64,000 nucleotides of DNA from Desulfobacula sp. (GTDB lineage: Bacteria > Desulfobacterota > Desulfobacteria > Desulfobacterales > Desulfobacteraceae): contig VMSR01000095.1 in the NCBI GenBank assembly GCA_013792075.1, positions 1 to 64,000 on the forward strand, in the 5' to 3' direction. The notes beneath the pieces are model-generated. The model saw nothing but the letters and a program-made list of their open reading frames with translations, made no database searches and was not told the DNA's origin. A program made the position numbers and the translations under genes. Within the stretch, counting starts at the first letter, position 1. Every line of letters begins with the position of its first letter. Positions 18,376 to 26,659 of this stretch are shown in pieces.

Positions 18376-19821
18376 ATGTATTTTCCGAACAAGCCCAAAC
18401 CTATAACGGCAACGCCGAATGTTCCTGCTTTGAGCGGCTTTAAGGGTTCAATAACACCGCAAATTAAAGCATCGGCTGATCTCACAAGGGTTTTTTTCCA
18501 AATGCCCTATGACCAAAACAACGGAATTGTGCAGCCGCTTTTATGTAAGGCCACCAACCATTTTATTAAAAATGGTATCAGTCTCGAAAATCTCTCGGCA
18601 GCTTCAATCACATTTTTGGCTCTACATTCGGTTCGATTGTGGTATCCACTGCCAATAATTTTGCAATCGGATGATCATCAGGCTGTCTATCATTTGCTGG
18701 ATATTTGCAAACAGATAGCCCCCGAGGGGTCATTTATCGAAGTCCAGGAGCTATCTTGGGAACCATTATATGAGAATCAAGACAAATTCCGGGGGAAGGT
18801 GATTATTTGCACCACTCCAAACGGTTGTAAAAAAGCTGTTTCTGACCTTCAAAGTCTTATTATAAATAGGCAGGCATCCAGACAGGTACCATATAAAAGT
18901 TCGATGGGTAATGGATTTAAGCCGTATCGTATCAAATATCCTGTTGGATTTATTGGTGTCGAGACCACTGATGAGAAAAACGTCCTGGACCATTCGGCAA
19001 TTCTTAAGATACATCTGTCGTCTAATCAAGACCCGGGAAGTTATGATGTAATTGGTTATGATACTTTTGAGCAGCCAACCAAGGAAGATTTACGGGAAAC
19101 CCATAGAATTCAAACAATCTTTGGAAGGCTTAGACCCTGCAAAGTTCAGGTGCCATTTATGGATCAAATCAGCTCAGATCTTCGGAGACAGCAGCTGACT
19201 GATTATATTTTTAAATTTAATATGATTCAGAATATGGTGTCTTTACTATCGATAACAAATAACCCTTCTTTAATAACATCGGAAGAGCTGATTGACGGCT
19301 ATATTCGCTTTTGTCATCCCAGTGCGACGATAGAGACCATCATTGCAACAAAGGTGGAATATGCCCAAATGGCCCAGCTGCTAAGATGGAATATACCGGT
19401 AAAAGATAAACATTTCACTCGCCCTCAAATAATCACTTTTGAGGCTGTTAAAGCTATGAATTTAGGCAAACTCACGGGCTCTACCATTGATCAAAAAAAT
19501 AAAATCCAAGTTCTTTCCACTTTATACAAGGGGAATACGTACTGGGCAAAATTAGATGATATTTTTGAAAAAGCTAACAGCAAAGGAGGCAAGATCATAT
19601 CAATGCAGATTATTGACAGAGAACTCAATAATCTCCAAAGGCAGGGCATCATTGCTAAGAGAAAGTTTCCGAATAAGCCTGATTATGGCTATTACATCAA
19701 TACAATGAGCATCGGTAAGCATATCACATTTCAGAAATCCTCTGAGATTGATGACCCAAAATTTAATATGGCACCGGTAAAAGTCGTTAACCCGTTAACC
19801 GGAAAAATTCAAACCATTTAA
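18376..19821 (+). CDS. Large element protein of unknown function with winged-helix end
   Basis: A 481-residue protein, start set by the ATG at 18376 with AGGGAG. The N-terminal half (LHSVRLWYPLPIILQSDD, CKQIAPEGSFIEVQELSWEPL) reads like the ATPase-related part of DUF3987/primase-helicase proteins but has no intact P-loop. The C-terminal part (RELNNLQRQGIIAKRKFPN) is a good winged-helix candidate. It follows the ParB-like gene and may be a replication accessory. No family can be named with confidence. Confidence 0.55.
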   Translation: MYFPNKPKPITATPNVPALSGFKGSITPQIKASADLTRVFFQMPYDQNNGIVQPLLCKATNHFIKNGISLENLSAASITFLALHSVRLWYPLPIILQSDDHQAVYHLLDICKQIAPEGSFIEVQELSWEPLYENQDKFRGKVIICTTPNGCKKAVSDLQSLIINRQASRQVPYKSSMGNGFKPYRIKYPVGFIGVETTDEKNVLDHSAILKIHLSSNQDPGSYDVIGYDTFEQPTKEDLRETHRIQTIFGRLRPCKVQVPFMDQISSDLRRQQLTDYIFKFNMIQNMVSLLSITNNPSLITSEELIDGYIRFCHPSATIETIIATKVEYAQMAQLLRWNIPVKDKHFTRPQIITFEAVKAMNLGKLTGSTIDQKNKIQVLSTLYKGNTYWAKLDDIFEKANSKGGKIISMQIIDRELNNLQRQGIIAKRKFPNKPDYGYYINTMSIGKHITFQKSSEIDDPKFNMAPVKVVNPLTGKIQTI

Positions 19822-19859
19822 AAAAAGGAGGGGAAATTACAATTTAGTTTAGGCAATTG

Positions 19860-19926
19860 GCTGCACCTTGTGCGGCTTTTTTTATTTCAGAGAGGGGTTT
19901 TCTCAATATTGGGGAACCCCTCTCTG
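19860..19926 (+). terminator. Two consecutive leader hairpins before the first DUF5131 gene
   Basis: First hairpin GCTGCAC-ctt-GTGCGGC (19861-19875) with seven T; second hairpin a perfect 12-bp stem CAGAGAGGGGTT / AACCCCTCTCTG (19888-19926), followed by TATTTTAAATTTTTT. Before them, right after the preceding stop, stands AAGGAGG without a following start codon, as if a gene had been lost there. Confidence 0.7.
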
Positions 19927-19961
19927 TATTTTAAATTTTTTGAAAAAAAGGACTATGGAAA

Positions 19962-20702
19962 ATGAATAAAAGTACAATTGATTGGACTGAATATTCTTGG
20001 AACCCGATAACCGGTTGCACCAAGATCAGTCCAGGATGTAAAAATTGTTATGCTGAAAAAGTGACAAAATGGCTGAAAGGTATGGGACAAGAAAAATATA
20101 AAACCGGCTTTCATCTGACATGTCATCCCACCTTATTGAAAGAACCGCTGAAAATAAAAAAAGGCAGAGAGATCTTTGTCTGCTCCATGAGCGATATTTT
20201 GCACAAGGATGTCCCAGACCCTTTCATAAAATCAATTTTCCAGACAATGCAGTTGGCAGCTCAACATCGATTTTATGTTTTAACAAAGAGATCTGATCGA
20301 CTGTATTCAATGCGGGATGAATTGGATTGGCAAAAAAACATATGGATGGGCGTAACAGTTGAAAGTGAAAATTATCTGTATCGTATTGATCATCTTCGGG
20401 GAACCGGTGCTGCAGTCAAATTCTTGTCAATTGAGCCATTGCTGGGTCCTTTACCGAATATCGATCTCACAGGTATCGACTGGGTAATAGTTGGTGGGGA
20501 ATCCGGCCGGGAGGCACGCTTCATGAAAAAGGAATGGGTGATTGATATTCGTGACCAGTGCATTGACGTCGGCATCCCATTTTTCTTTAAGCAGTGGAGT
20601 CATGTCAATGGCAAGAAAACTGGCTGCTTGCTGGAAGGCAAGATCTGGAACCAGAAACCTGATTTTAATGGTCAGTCTGAAAAACGGCTGATAAACGTTT
20701 GA
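19962..20702 (+). CDS. DUF5131 (phage Gp37/Gp68) family protein, copy 1
   Basis: A 246-residue member of the Gp37/Gp68 group, a radical-SAM-like family. The cysteines C19, C26 and C29 in GCTKISPGCKNCYAEK provide the expected Fe-S cluster. Typical family stretches SMSDILHKDVPD, YVLTKRSDRL, WMGVTVE and WVIVGGESG follow. It is joined by 20 bases to a DUF488 gene on the same strand. It is similar along its whole length to the product of 32859-33599. The family is common in phages and mobile elements; its reaction is not known to me. A nucleic-acid or base-modifying radical reaction is a reasonable guess. Confidence 0.85.
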   Translation: MNKSTIDWTEYSWNPITGCTKISPGCKNCYAEKVTKWLKGMGQEKYKTGFHLTCHPTLLKEPLKIKKGREIFVCSMSDILHKDVPDPFIKSIFQTMQLAAQHRFYVLTKRSDRLYSMRDELDWQKNIWMGVTVESENYLYRIDHLRGTGAAVKFLSIEPLLGPLPNIDLTGIDWVIVGGESGREARFMKKEWVIDIRDQCIDVGIPFFFKQWSHVNGKKTGCLLEGKIWNQKPDFNGQSEKRLINV

Positions 20703-20722
20703 TTCAATAAGGAGTAGGTACT

Positions 20723-21157
20723 ATGAAAAAACTTTATACAATTGGTTATACGCAAAAAACGGCTGAAGAATTTTTTGGTTTACTGAAAGCGAATGAAATT
20801 CAAGAGCTTTTCGATATACGTCTCTACAACAACACACAACTTGCAGGATTTAAACAAGACAATCTAGAATATTTCCTGTATGAGCTTCTTGGCGTTGGGT
20901 ACCGGTGTTTTCCGTTAATGGCACCTTCAAAAGAGCTTTTTACCGACAGTAAAAAGAACGGCCTCCCGTGGGAAGAATATGAACTTCGTTTTAACAGGCT
21001 TATCAAGAATCGGGCAATCGAACACATGATTGAAGAGTATCAAATAGACCATACCTGCCTGCTTTGCTGTGAACCTGAAGCAACAAATTGTCACAGGCGT
21101 CTGGTTGCTGAATATCTTCAACAGCATTTTGGTGACATTGAAATAATTCACATCTAA
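20723..21157 (+). CDS. DUF488 family protein
   Basis: A 144-residue DUF488 protein. It opens with the signature KKLYTIGYTQKTAEEF and ends with CCEPEATNCHRRLVAEYL, where the Cys-x(n)-CHRR motif typical of the family is seen. The ATG has AAGGAG and lies 20 bases after the DUF5131 gene, so the two form an operon. A second DUF488-type gene (35218-35634) also sits next to a DUF5131 gene, which argues that the two families work together. Biochemical role unknown. Confidence 0.85.
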   Translation: MKKLYTIGYTQKTAEEFFGLLKANEIQELFDIRLYNNTQLAGFKQDNLEYFLYELLGVGYRCFPLMAPSKELFTDSKKNGLPWEEYELRFNRLIKNRAIEHMIEEYQIDHTCLLCCEPEATNCHRRLVAEYLQQHFGDIEIIHI

Positions 21158-21274
21158 TAAACCAATTAAATCATGGCTGCACTTTGTGCGGCTTTTTTAT
21201 TTTACGGGGCTTCCGCTTGTTTGGGGAGGCCTTTTTTATTTTTAATCAAATTAAATTTTGCGAGGAAAAAAATG
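21105..21274. repeat. Long direct repeat, copy 1
   Basis: This 170-base stretch covers the last 50 bases of the DUF488 gene, two hairpins (GGCTGCAC/GTGCGGC and a GGGGCTTCC-type pair), a T-rich leader and the ATG of the next gene. It is about 85 percent the same as 22990-23163. The second copy precedes the methyltransferase gene. Confidence 0.85.
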
Positions 21275-21739
21275 AAAAAAAGTAACGTTGGACAAAACTT
21301 TGGCAAGTACCCTTTTATTATCCATGGTGATCCCCTTCAGGAGAGCACAGCATTTCCAAGCCATACACATGGTCTAAACGATATTGGCTGGCCAGAGTTC
21401 ATGATTGACCCGCTGGCATTTGGTCCCCATGGGAATGCTGATCGGATCAATGAGGCTTATGACTACTTCAAGAAGTCCAAAAAAAGAAAGCTCTTAACTA
21501 AAATAATGAATGGGCACACTGTTGAGGCCCCCATTAACAAACTTCATAAAAAATGGAAGGAGGCACCAAACTATAAAATCTGTTTCAGGCTGGTCCCTAA
21601 TACTTTTGAAGCAGTAAAACTGGCTTATGGAACGGAGAGTGGTCAAGTAGATCCGGATCTTGTTGTGGTTCAGATCTATGTCAAAGGTGATGATTTTGCC
21701 CTGATGGATGCCTATTACGCCGGTGGTGTGACCTGGTAA
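21272..21739 (+). CDS. DUF4262-like protein
   Basis: A 155-residue protein, ATG at 21272 with GAGG. The segment FPSHTHGLNDIGWPEFMIDP is close to the DUF4262 signature, in which a histidine and aromatic pair follow a TxGL motif. The last part (DLVVVQIYVKGDDFALMD) is a predicted beta-sheet edge. DUF4262 genes occur in immunity and accessory arrays. No catalytic site is clear. Function unknown. Confidence 0.6.
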   Translation: MKKSNVGQNFGKYPFIIHGDPLQESTAFPSHTHGLNDIGWPEFMIDPLAFGPHGNADRINEAYDYFKKSKKRKLLTKIMNGHTVEAPINKLHKKWKEAPNYKICFRLVPNTFEAVKLAYGTESGQVDPDLVVVQIYVKGDDFALMDAYYAGGVTW

Positions 21740-21766
21740 AAAAAAATTAACTATTTAAAGGCTGCT

Positions 21767-21795
21767 GAGATTAAACCCTTGGCAGCTTTTTTATT
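21767..21795 (+). terminator. Leader hairpin before the 21817 gene
   Basis: GGCTGC...GCAGC pairing with a loop of about 15 bases, followed by six T and ATTT, then an AAAAGG ribosome site of the next gene. Confidence 0.55.
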
Positions 21796-21816
21796 TAAAA
21801 AAAAAGGATTTTTAAA

Positions 21817-22896
21817 ATGAACGAATTACATAAAACTATTAAAAAATATTTTGAAGAAATAGGATATGAAATTACTGGAGAAGAAAATGATGAATCAGCT
21901 TATACGCTTGGAACATCTTTTATGATTGATGACATTATCACAACGACAGCTATTCATCATCCCAAAGGTGCATCCTTTATATCGATTAAGTTCCGCCTTA
22001 AATATGATTTCAAAAATGATGACCATAAAAAAGTATATGAACTGGTCAATCTAATTAATGCAAAACTTTTGAATATCGGGACGATGGCAATTGATGTTAT
22101 AGAACAAAACGAAATAAGTTTTTTTACCATATTTTATCTTCCTAAAGGCCCTCTTGAAAAATTCCAATTCAAGAAAACCCTTGAACTCTTAACCTTACAA
22201 GCACTTCCAGTCTACGACCTTGTAAAAAAAGTGGATGAAGATGATATGGAACCAAAACGTGCTTTGGAAAATATTATTTCGGGAAAAAAGGCTGAAGTGC
22301 CATTTGGCCAGTATGAAATTGTCCAGCAACAAAAAATCAACCATATACCAAATGATTACAATTTTTCTAAAATTTCCAATCATGAGAATGAAATCATACT
22401 GACAGGCCTTCAGATGTGTTTTCAAAATGAAGGGTTGCCAATAACTGGTGAAATGGAAAGACAATCTGTCGGGAAGAGGCCATACGATTTGAGTTTTAAT
22501 TCATGGTGTGTCGTGTCATCTAAAGCTTTTTCAATTATTTGCTTTTACATACCGGAATATAGAATCGTTGTGATTGAATTGGGAGGGTTCCCAGAGATTA
22601 ATCTTATTCCAAATATCGGTTTTCTCTTCCACACCACAAATAGAATACAAGTTAAAAACAGGTGGGTTTATTACCCGGAGACAAAAAAGGTATTTCTCAG
22701 AGGTTTTCATATTTTGCCATCTTCTGGCGTGGATAATGAACAGTTTCAATCGCTGATCCAAGATACGCTTAAGGCGTGTGAAATATTTTATCCATTCATT
22801 CAGGAATCAACTCAGGGCAATACTGACATGTTTAAAACCCTGGAAAATTTTGCTGATCAGAATAAAGAAGAAATTATCACTTTTATTCACAAGTGA
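21817..22896 (+). CDS. Hypothetical protein, possible tandem YbjN-like domains
   Basis: A 359-residue soluble protein. The first half (KTIKKYFEEIGYEI... TTTAIHHPKGASFISIKF... LVNLINAKLLNIG) and, more weakly, the second half (SFNSWCVVSS... GFLFHTTNRI) have the order of strands and helices seen in YbjN/type III chaperone-like domains. No membrane segment or catalytic motif is seen. The ATG has AAAGGA. It stands alone between two hairpins. Function unknown; the fold guess is weak. Confidence 0.45.
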   Translation: MNELHKTIKKYFEEIGYEITGEENDESAYTLGTSFMIDDIITTTAIHHPKGASFISIKFRLKYDFKNDDHKKVYELVNLINAKLLNIGTMAIDVIEQNEISFFTIFYLPKGPLEKFQFKKTLELLTLQALPVYDLVKKVDEDDMEPKRALENIISGKKAEVPFGQYEIVQQQKINHIPNDYNFSKISNHENEIILTGLQMCFQNEGLPITGEMERQSVGKRPYDLSFNSWCVVSSKAFSIICFYIPEYRIVVIELGGFPEINLIPNIGFLFHTTNRIQVKNRWVYYPETKKVFLRGFHILPSSGVDNEQFQSLIQDTLKACEIFYPFIQESTQGNTDMFKTLENFADQNKEEIITFIHK

Positions 22897-22937
22897 TCCA
22901 GCCAGTTCAGTTTAAATAAATTATCGCACTTTTAACA

Positions 22938-22973
22938 AAAGGGGACTGTGTAATCCAATATGCAGTCCCCTTT
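22938..22973 (+). terminator. Terminator after the 21817 gene
   Basis: A perfect 11-bp stem AAAGGGGACTG / CAGTCCCCTTT with a 14-base loop. It closes the transcript of the YbjN-like gene 40 bases after its stop. Confidence 0.75.
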
Positions 22974-22989
22974 CCAACCTCCCATGATA

Positions 22990-23163
22990 TTGCTGAATAT
23001 CTTCAACAGCATTTTGGTGACATTGAAATAATTCACATCTAACAAACCAATTAAATCATGGCTGCACAATGTGCGGTCTTTTTTATTTTAAAGGGGTTTT
23101 CTCCATTGTGGGGAAGGCCCTTTTATATTTTTAATCCAATTAAATTTTGTGAGGTAAAAAATG
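22990..23163. repeat. Long direct repeat, copy 2
   Basis: Repeats 21105-21274: the terminal part of the DUF488 gene (without the rest of that gene), its two hairpins and the leader up to the ATG of the methyltransferase. It shows that a DUF488 gene end plus leader was copied to this position. Confidence 0.85.
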
Positions 23164-23518
23164 CAAAAAAATAAATTTAAGCAAAAATCTGGCAAGATGG
23201 TAACTATCCCGGATATTTCATCAAAGTTCAAAACTATATCAGGAACAAATCAAAGAGTTTCTCTTGGCGACTGCTTGGATGTATTACCGTCATTAGAAGA
23301 AAAAAGTATCGATCTTTTCGTTACATCACCACCGTACAATATCGACATCGAGTACAGGACATATCAAGATAATAAATCATCTGAAGAATATCTGTCTTGC
23401 TTATATGATGTGTTTTATGAAGCTAAAAGAACCCTTAAGGATGATGGTTCATTATTGTCAACGGGCATTTCGAAGTGAGCCATTTTCGGTCATCAAAATT
23501 GAGCCACACCGATTCATT

Positions 23519-24283
23519 TTATAAATCTCCTTTATCTTTGTTGCCCATTTTTTCCTTTAGTCTATAGCTGTTTCCTTTGATGTTGATCACAGCACTATGG
23601 TGAAGTAACCGGTCAAGAATGGCTGTCACAATAATGGGATCATGGAACAGCTCGGTCCAGTCGGTAAAAGCCTTATTGGACGTGATAATTGTGCTGGTTT
23701 TTTCATACCTGTTTGCAATAAAACGAAAGAACAGATTGCACTCTTCACGGCTGATGGGTGTATACCCCACCTCATCGACAACGACCAGAGCGGATTTGTA
23801 GTAGCTGCGGCCTTTTCCGGGTTTTTTATCTTCATGATCTTTTCTCAGTTTGACGATCAGATCTGCCATGTTTGTAAAATAAATGCTCATTCCCGCCTGG
23901 CAGGCCTTTAAGGCGAGAGATACGGCAAGATGTGTCTTTCCCACTCCAGGAGGGCCAAGAATGATCACATTGCCTTTGTCTCGGATAAAACTCAAATCAA
24001 AAAGCCCCATGATTTTTTGTTTGTCCAGGCTGGGCTGGAAGGTGAAGTCGAACTCATCAATACTTTTGATATAGGGAAGGCCGGATATCTTTAAGGCAGT
24101 TTCAATGCGGCGCTGCTCTTTTGCGGCAACCTCTTCTTCCAACAGTTCATCCAGAAATGAAAGATAACTTTTACCCTGCTCTTCTGCTGTTTTGGCAAGG
24201 CTGCACAAAATATCAGAAATTCGAGACAGTTTTAACCGGACAAGGTTGGATTCAATACGATCCATTACCAGGGTATCACTCAT
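23519..24283 (-). CDS. istB: IS21 helper ATPase IstB
   Basis: A 254-residue AAA+ ATPase, DnaC/IstB type. Walker A GPPGVGKTHLAVSLALKA lies near residue 110, Walker B VVVDEVGY near 170, and the sensor stretch IITSNKAF follows. It overlaps istA by four bases (ATGA), the usual coupling in this family. IstB helps the transposase choose and capture the target DNA. Length is normal, so it should be functional. Confidence 0.95.
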   Translation of the reverse strand: MSDTLVMDRIESNLVRLKLSRISDILCSLAKTAEEQGKSYLSFLDELLEEEVAAKEQRRIETALKISGLPYIKSIDEFDFTFQPSLDKQKIMGLFDLSFIRDKGNVIILGPPGVGKTHLAVSLALKACQAGMSIYFTNMADLIVKLRKDHEDKKPGKGRSYYKSALVVVDEVGYTPISREECNLFFRFIANRYEKTSTIITSNKAFTDWTELFHDPIIVTAILDRLLHHSAVINIKGNSYRLKEKMGNKDKGDL

Positions 24284-25536
24284 ATGGCCACCTCTGGTAT
24301 AAACTGCTCATATTCAAGAATGGAGCGTACCTCAACATCCATATCATACCTGGGTTTCTCCGGGCTGATCGTCTGTTTGGCCCGGCCTTTGCTTTTTCTA
24401 CCGCTATGATATTTACGGCGGTTCATCTCCTGATCTTCTTTCAAAGCCGCATAAAACCCTTTTTTCTGTACCAAATTCCCCTTTGTTGGGGGCACGTCAT
24501 AAACAACAACCAGATGATTGTTTTCAAAGATACGCAGTTGCTCTTTTTTCAGTCGAAGGATGACCTGCTCTCCTACAAGCTTGTGAGGCAGGACATACAG
24601 ATTCCCTTCAAAATGAACAGTGCAGTCCTTATACACATTTCGGTATATGCGATATGAGGTGTCAAACGATTGATGTGGTAAAAGATTTAAATGAGGCTGT
24701 TCTCTTTCAAATCGGACACTGATCTTCTCATGAGTGGTGCCGTGTATCCGCTCATCTTTTTTAATGACCCAGGACCAGAGATCTTTATTGGCTCTGGCCG
24801 TATTAACATATCCGTACCCCCGCCAAAAGCCCTCACGGATAAAGGTATAAGGCCGTTCTACTTTCCCTTTAACCCAGGCAGCATAAGCAGGAGCAACTTT
24901 TGGGGTAAACCCGTAATGGAACGCAAACCCGATAAGCGTTGAGTTGAATTTATGCTTGCCGGCGAGTTTGGCAATATATACATTTTTCATCCGGTCATAA
25001 AGGATCTGATTCGGGACTCCTTTAAAGTATTCAAACGCATGAATATGGCAGTCAAGAAAGCTTGGCATATTGCATTGTTCAATGAATTCCGTGTAGATCT
25101 TCCTGGAATAGCCCAGGATCATGGAAAATAAATACAATTTTTTGATAGTGCCGTCGGGAAGATCAACATGGAATTCACCAAAATCCACCTGGGCTTGATG
25201 GCCGGGATCTGTTTCAAAACGCATGTAGGCAATTTTTTGTTTATGGTCTTTCAACTTCCCGACTTTGCGTTTTACTGTTTCGTAGCTGCCGGCATATCCC
25301 TGGTTAACCAAACGGTCATATATCCAGGTGGCTTTATAATATTCATCTTCATCGAGCCATGTCTTTATCGTGCCGCAATACGGATCGAGTATGCTTTTGT
25401 GTTGATGTGCTTCCTGGGCCTTCAAACAGTTTTCTGGGGTTTCGATATACTTTTTGACAGTGTTCCTGCTGATACCCAGCTTTCTGGCGATAGCACGCTG
25501 GGTCAGGCCTGATCTGTGCAAATCCAAAATGTCCAA
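24280..25536 (-). CDS. istA: IS21 transposase IstA
   Basis: A 418-residue DDE transposase. The N-terminus has a helix-turn-helix (GLTQRAIARKLGISRNTVKKY); the rve integrase core follows with QVDFGE, ILYDRMKN and WVKGKVERPY, which supply the acidic triad; the Mu-type C-terminal part is present. The start is a TTG at 25536, chosen because AAGGAG stands at the right distance and no ATG fits. It carries out strand transfer with IstB. Confidence 0.95.
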   Translation of the reverse strand: MDILDLHRSGLTQRAIARKLGISRNTVKKYIETPENCLKAQEAHQHKSILDPYCGTIKTWLDEDEYYKATWIYDRLVNQGYAGSYETVKRKVGKLKDHKQKIAYMRFETDPGHQAQVDFGEFHVDLPDGTIKKLYLFSMILGYSRKIYTEFIEQCNMPSFLDCHIHAFEYFKGVPNQILYDRMKNVYIAKLAGKHKFNSTLIGFAFHYGFTPKVAPAYAAWVKGKVERPYTFIREGFWRGYGYVNTARANKDLWSWVIKKDERIHGTTHEKISVRFEREQPHLNLLPHQSFDTSYRIYRNVYKDCTVHFEGNLYVLPHKLVGEQVILRLKKEQLRIFENNHLVVVYDVPPTKGNLVQKKGFYAALKEDQEMNRRKYHSGRKSKGRAKQTISPEKPRYDMDVEVRSILEYEQFIPEVAI

Positions 25537-26302
25537 AACGGTCTCCTTTTTTTCATAACCTCTCCACTATTATCCCGGATAAAACCAACAATATAGGCAT
25601 TTACCCGGGAAGTTGAACAGGGGGGAGTGAACCTGCGGTCCCCCCTGTTCAATTCCCTAGTGGCTCAGTTTTAAATGACCATTTTTGGCTCAATTTAACA
25701 TGACCATCGACAATTATTTCTAAATGTAGGAAATACAACTAAAAACCCATACCTTACTTCTAATATAATGGGCCGTTTAGGAAATCTTTTTCATCTTCAA
25801 AATACTATCATATGGGTTAAATCAATTGCCATTGATATCATCACCTATGGTCACTTTACCCCAATCAACAGCCATAGGTTTGTCAATAATACCTTCGAAT
25901 ATGTTTTTCACTTCACCAAAAATGGAAATGTGAAAATAAATAAAACAGCGATCGGTGTCCCTTATATGGATAAGCACAACATTACAAGAAAAACTGATTC
26001 GCTTGATTTAAGGTGCAGGGGAAATACCTGGTTTATCCCATACGAAACAATACAAAACAAAAGCCAGAAGGGATATCACCCAGCCATTTATCCAAGGCAG
26101 CTTGTTGAAAATTGTATTAAATTAGCTGGATATAATAGTGAGACAGTTGTTTGTGACCCCTTTCTGGGATCAGGAACCACCCTTGTTGTGGCTGAAGAAT
26201 TAGGCATCACGGGTTTTGGTATTGAACTTGACAAAGACTACTTAAAATATGCTGAAGAAAGGATAGCAGCGGTATAATAAACTGAGAAAGAAAATGAGTA
26301 AA

Positions 26303-26338
26303 AGGGGTGGTCTCCAATCTGGGGGCTACCCTTTTTGT
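26303..26338 (+). terminator. Terminator after the methyltransferase gene
   Basis: AAAAGGGGTGG pairs with CTACCCTTTTT, loop of about ten bases, ending in five T. It lies about 20 bases after the methyltransferase stop codon. Confidence 0.6.
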
Positions 26339-26488
26339 TATCCCAAATCCCATTGAGTTTTAATCCAGGTTCTTTCATCACTACATTTCAAAAACTGCTT
26401 TGTTTGCTAACACCAGCTCATCCTTAGAACATTAATTAAAGGCTAAGTTCCTTTTAAATTCATTACCCTTAATTAAGGAGAAATTACT

Positions 26489-26659
26489 ATGAGAAAAGCA
26501 ATACACACACGTCCTTTGACAATCAGTCTGACAGATGCCGACTATGAACGGGTTAGAAAAATTACCGATGACAAAAACATTTCAATGGCGGAATGGTTCC
26601 GTGATGCCGCGAAAATGAAACTTGAACAAGAGGAACAGGGGGTTGGTAACAATGATTAA
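26489..26659 (+). CDS. 56-residue ribbon-helix-helix protein, copy A
   Basis: Small CopG/Arc-type repressor candidate. It begins RKAIHTRPLTISLTDADYERV, a beta-strand followed by a helix, and continues with KNISMAEWFRDAAKM as the second helix, the classic RHH order. The ATG at 26489 has AAGGAG; the stop overlaps the start of the primase gene by eight bases, so it is coupled and likely represses its own operon, as plasmid copy-control proteins do. A second 56-residue RHH protein lies at 29678. Confidence 0.7.
   Translation: MRKAIHTRPLTISLTDADYERVRKITDDKNISMAEWFRDAAKMKLEQEEQGVGNND

Larger units (their letters stand above)
23456..25712 (-). mobile_element. IS21-family insertion sequence
   Basis: A 2257-base element with ends TGTCAACGGGCAT... 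and, inverted, TGTCGATGGTCAT..., which stay alike over about 50 bases and hold repeated TGAGCCA and GGTCAT blocks, as in IS21 terminal arrays. Flanked by 5-base direct repeats ATTAT (23451-23455 and 25713-25717). It encodes istA and istB on the minus strand. Both genes are intact, so it may be active. Confidence 0.93.
23161..26277 (+). pseudogene. Beta-class DNA methyltransferase interrupted by IS21-family element
   Basis: The 5' part (23161-23455) has the N-terminal motif TSPPYNIDIEY (motif IV, catalytic) and the 3' part (25718-26277) has FLGSGTTLVVAEELG (motif I, SAM binding), the order of beta-class N6-adenine or N4-cytosine methyltransferases. Between them lies the IS at 23456-25712, flanked by ATTAT on both sides. 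Removing the IS and one ATTAT restores a single frame of 284 codons reading DDGSLFLNVGN across the joint. The gene is thus recently broken. No cognate restriction gene is adjacent, so it was probably an orphan or regulatory methyltransferase of the element. Confidence 0.93.
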
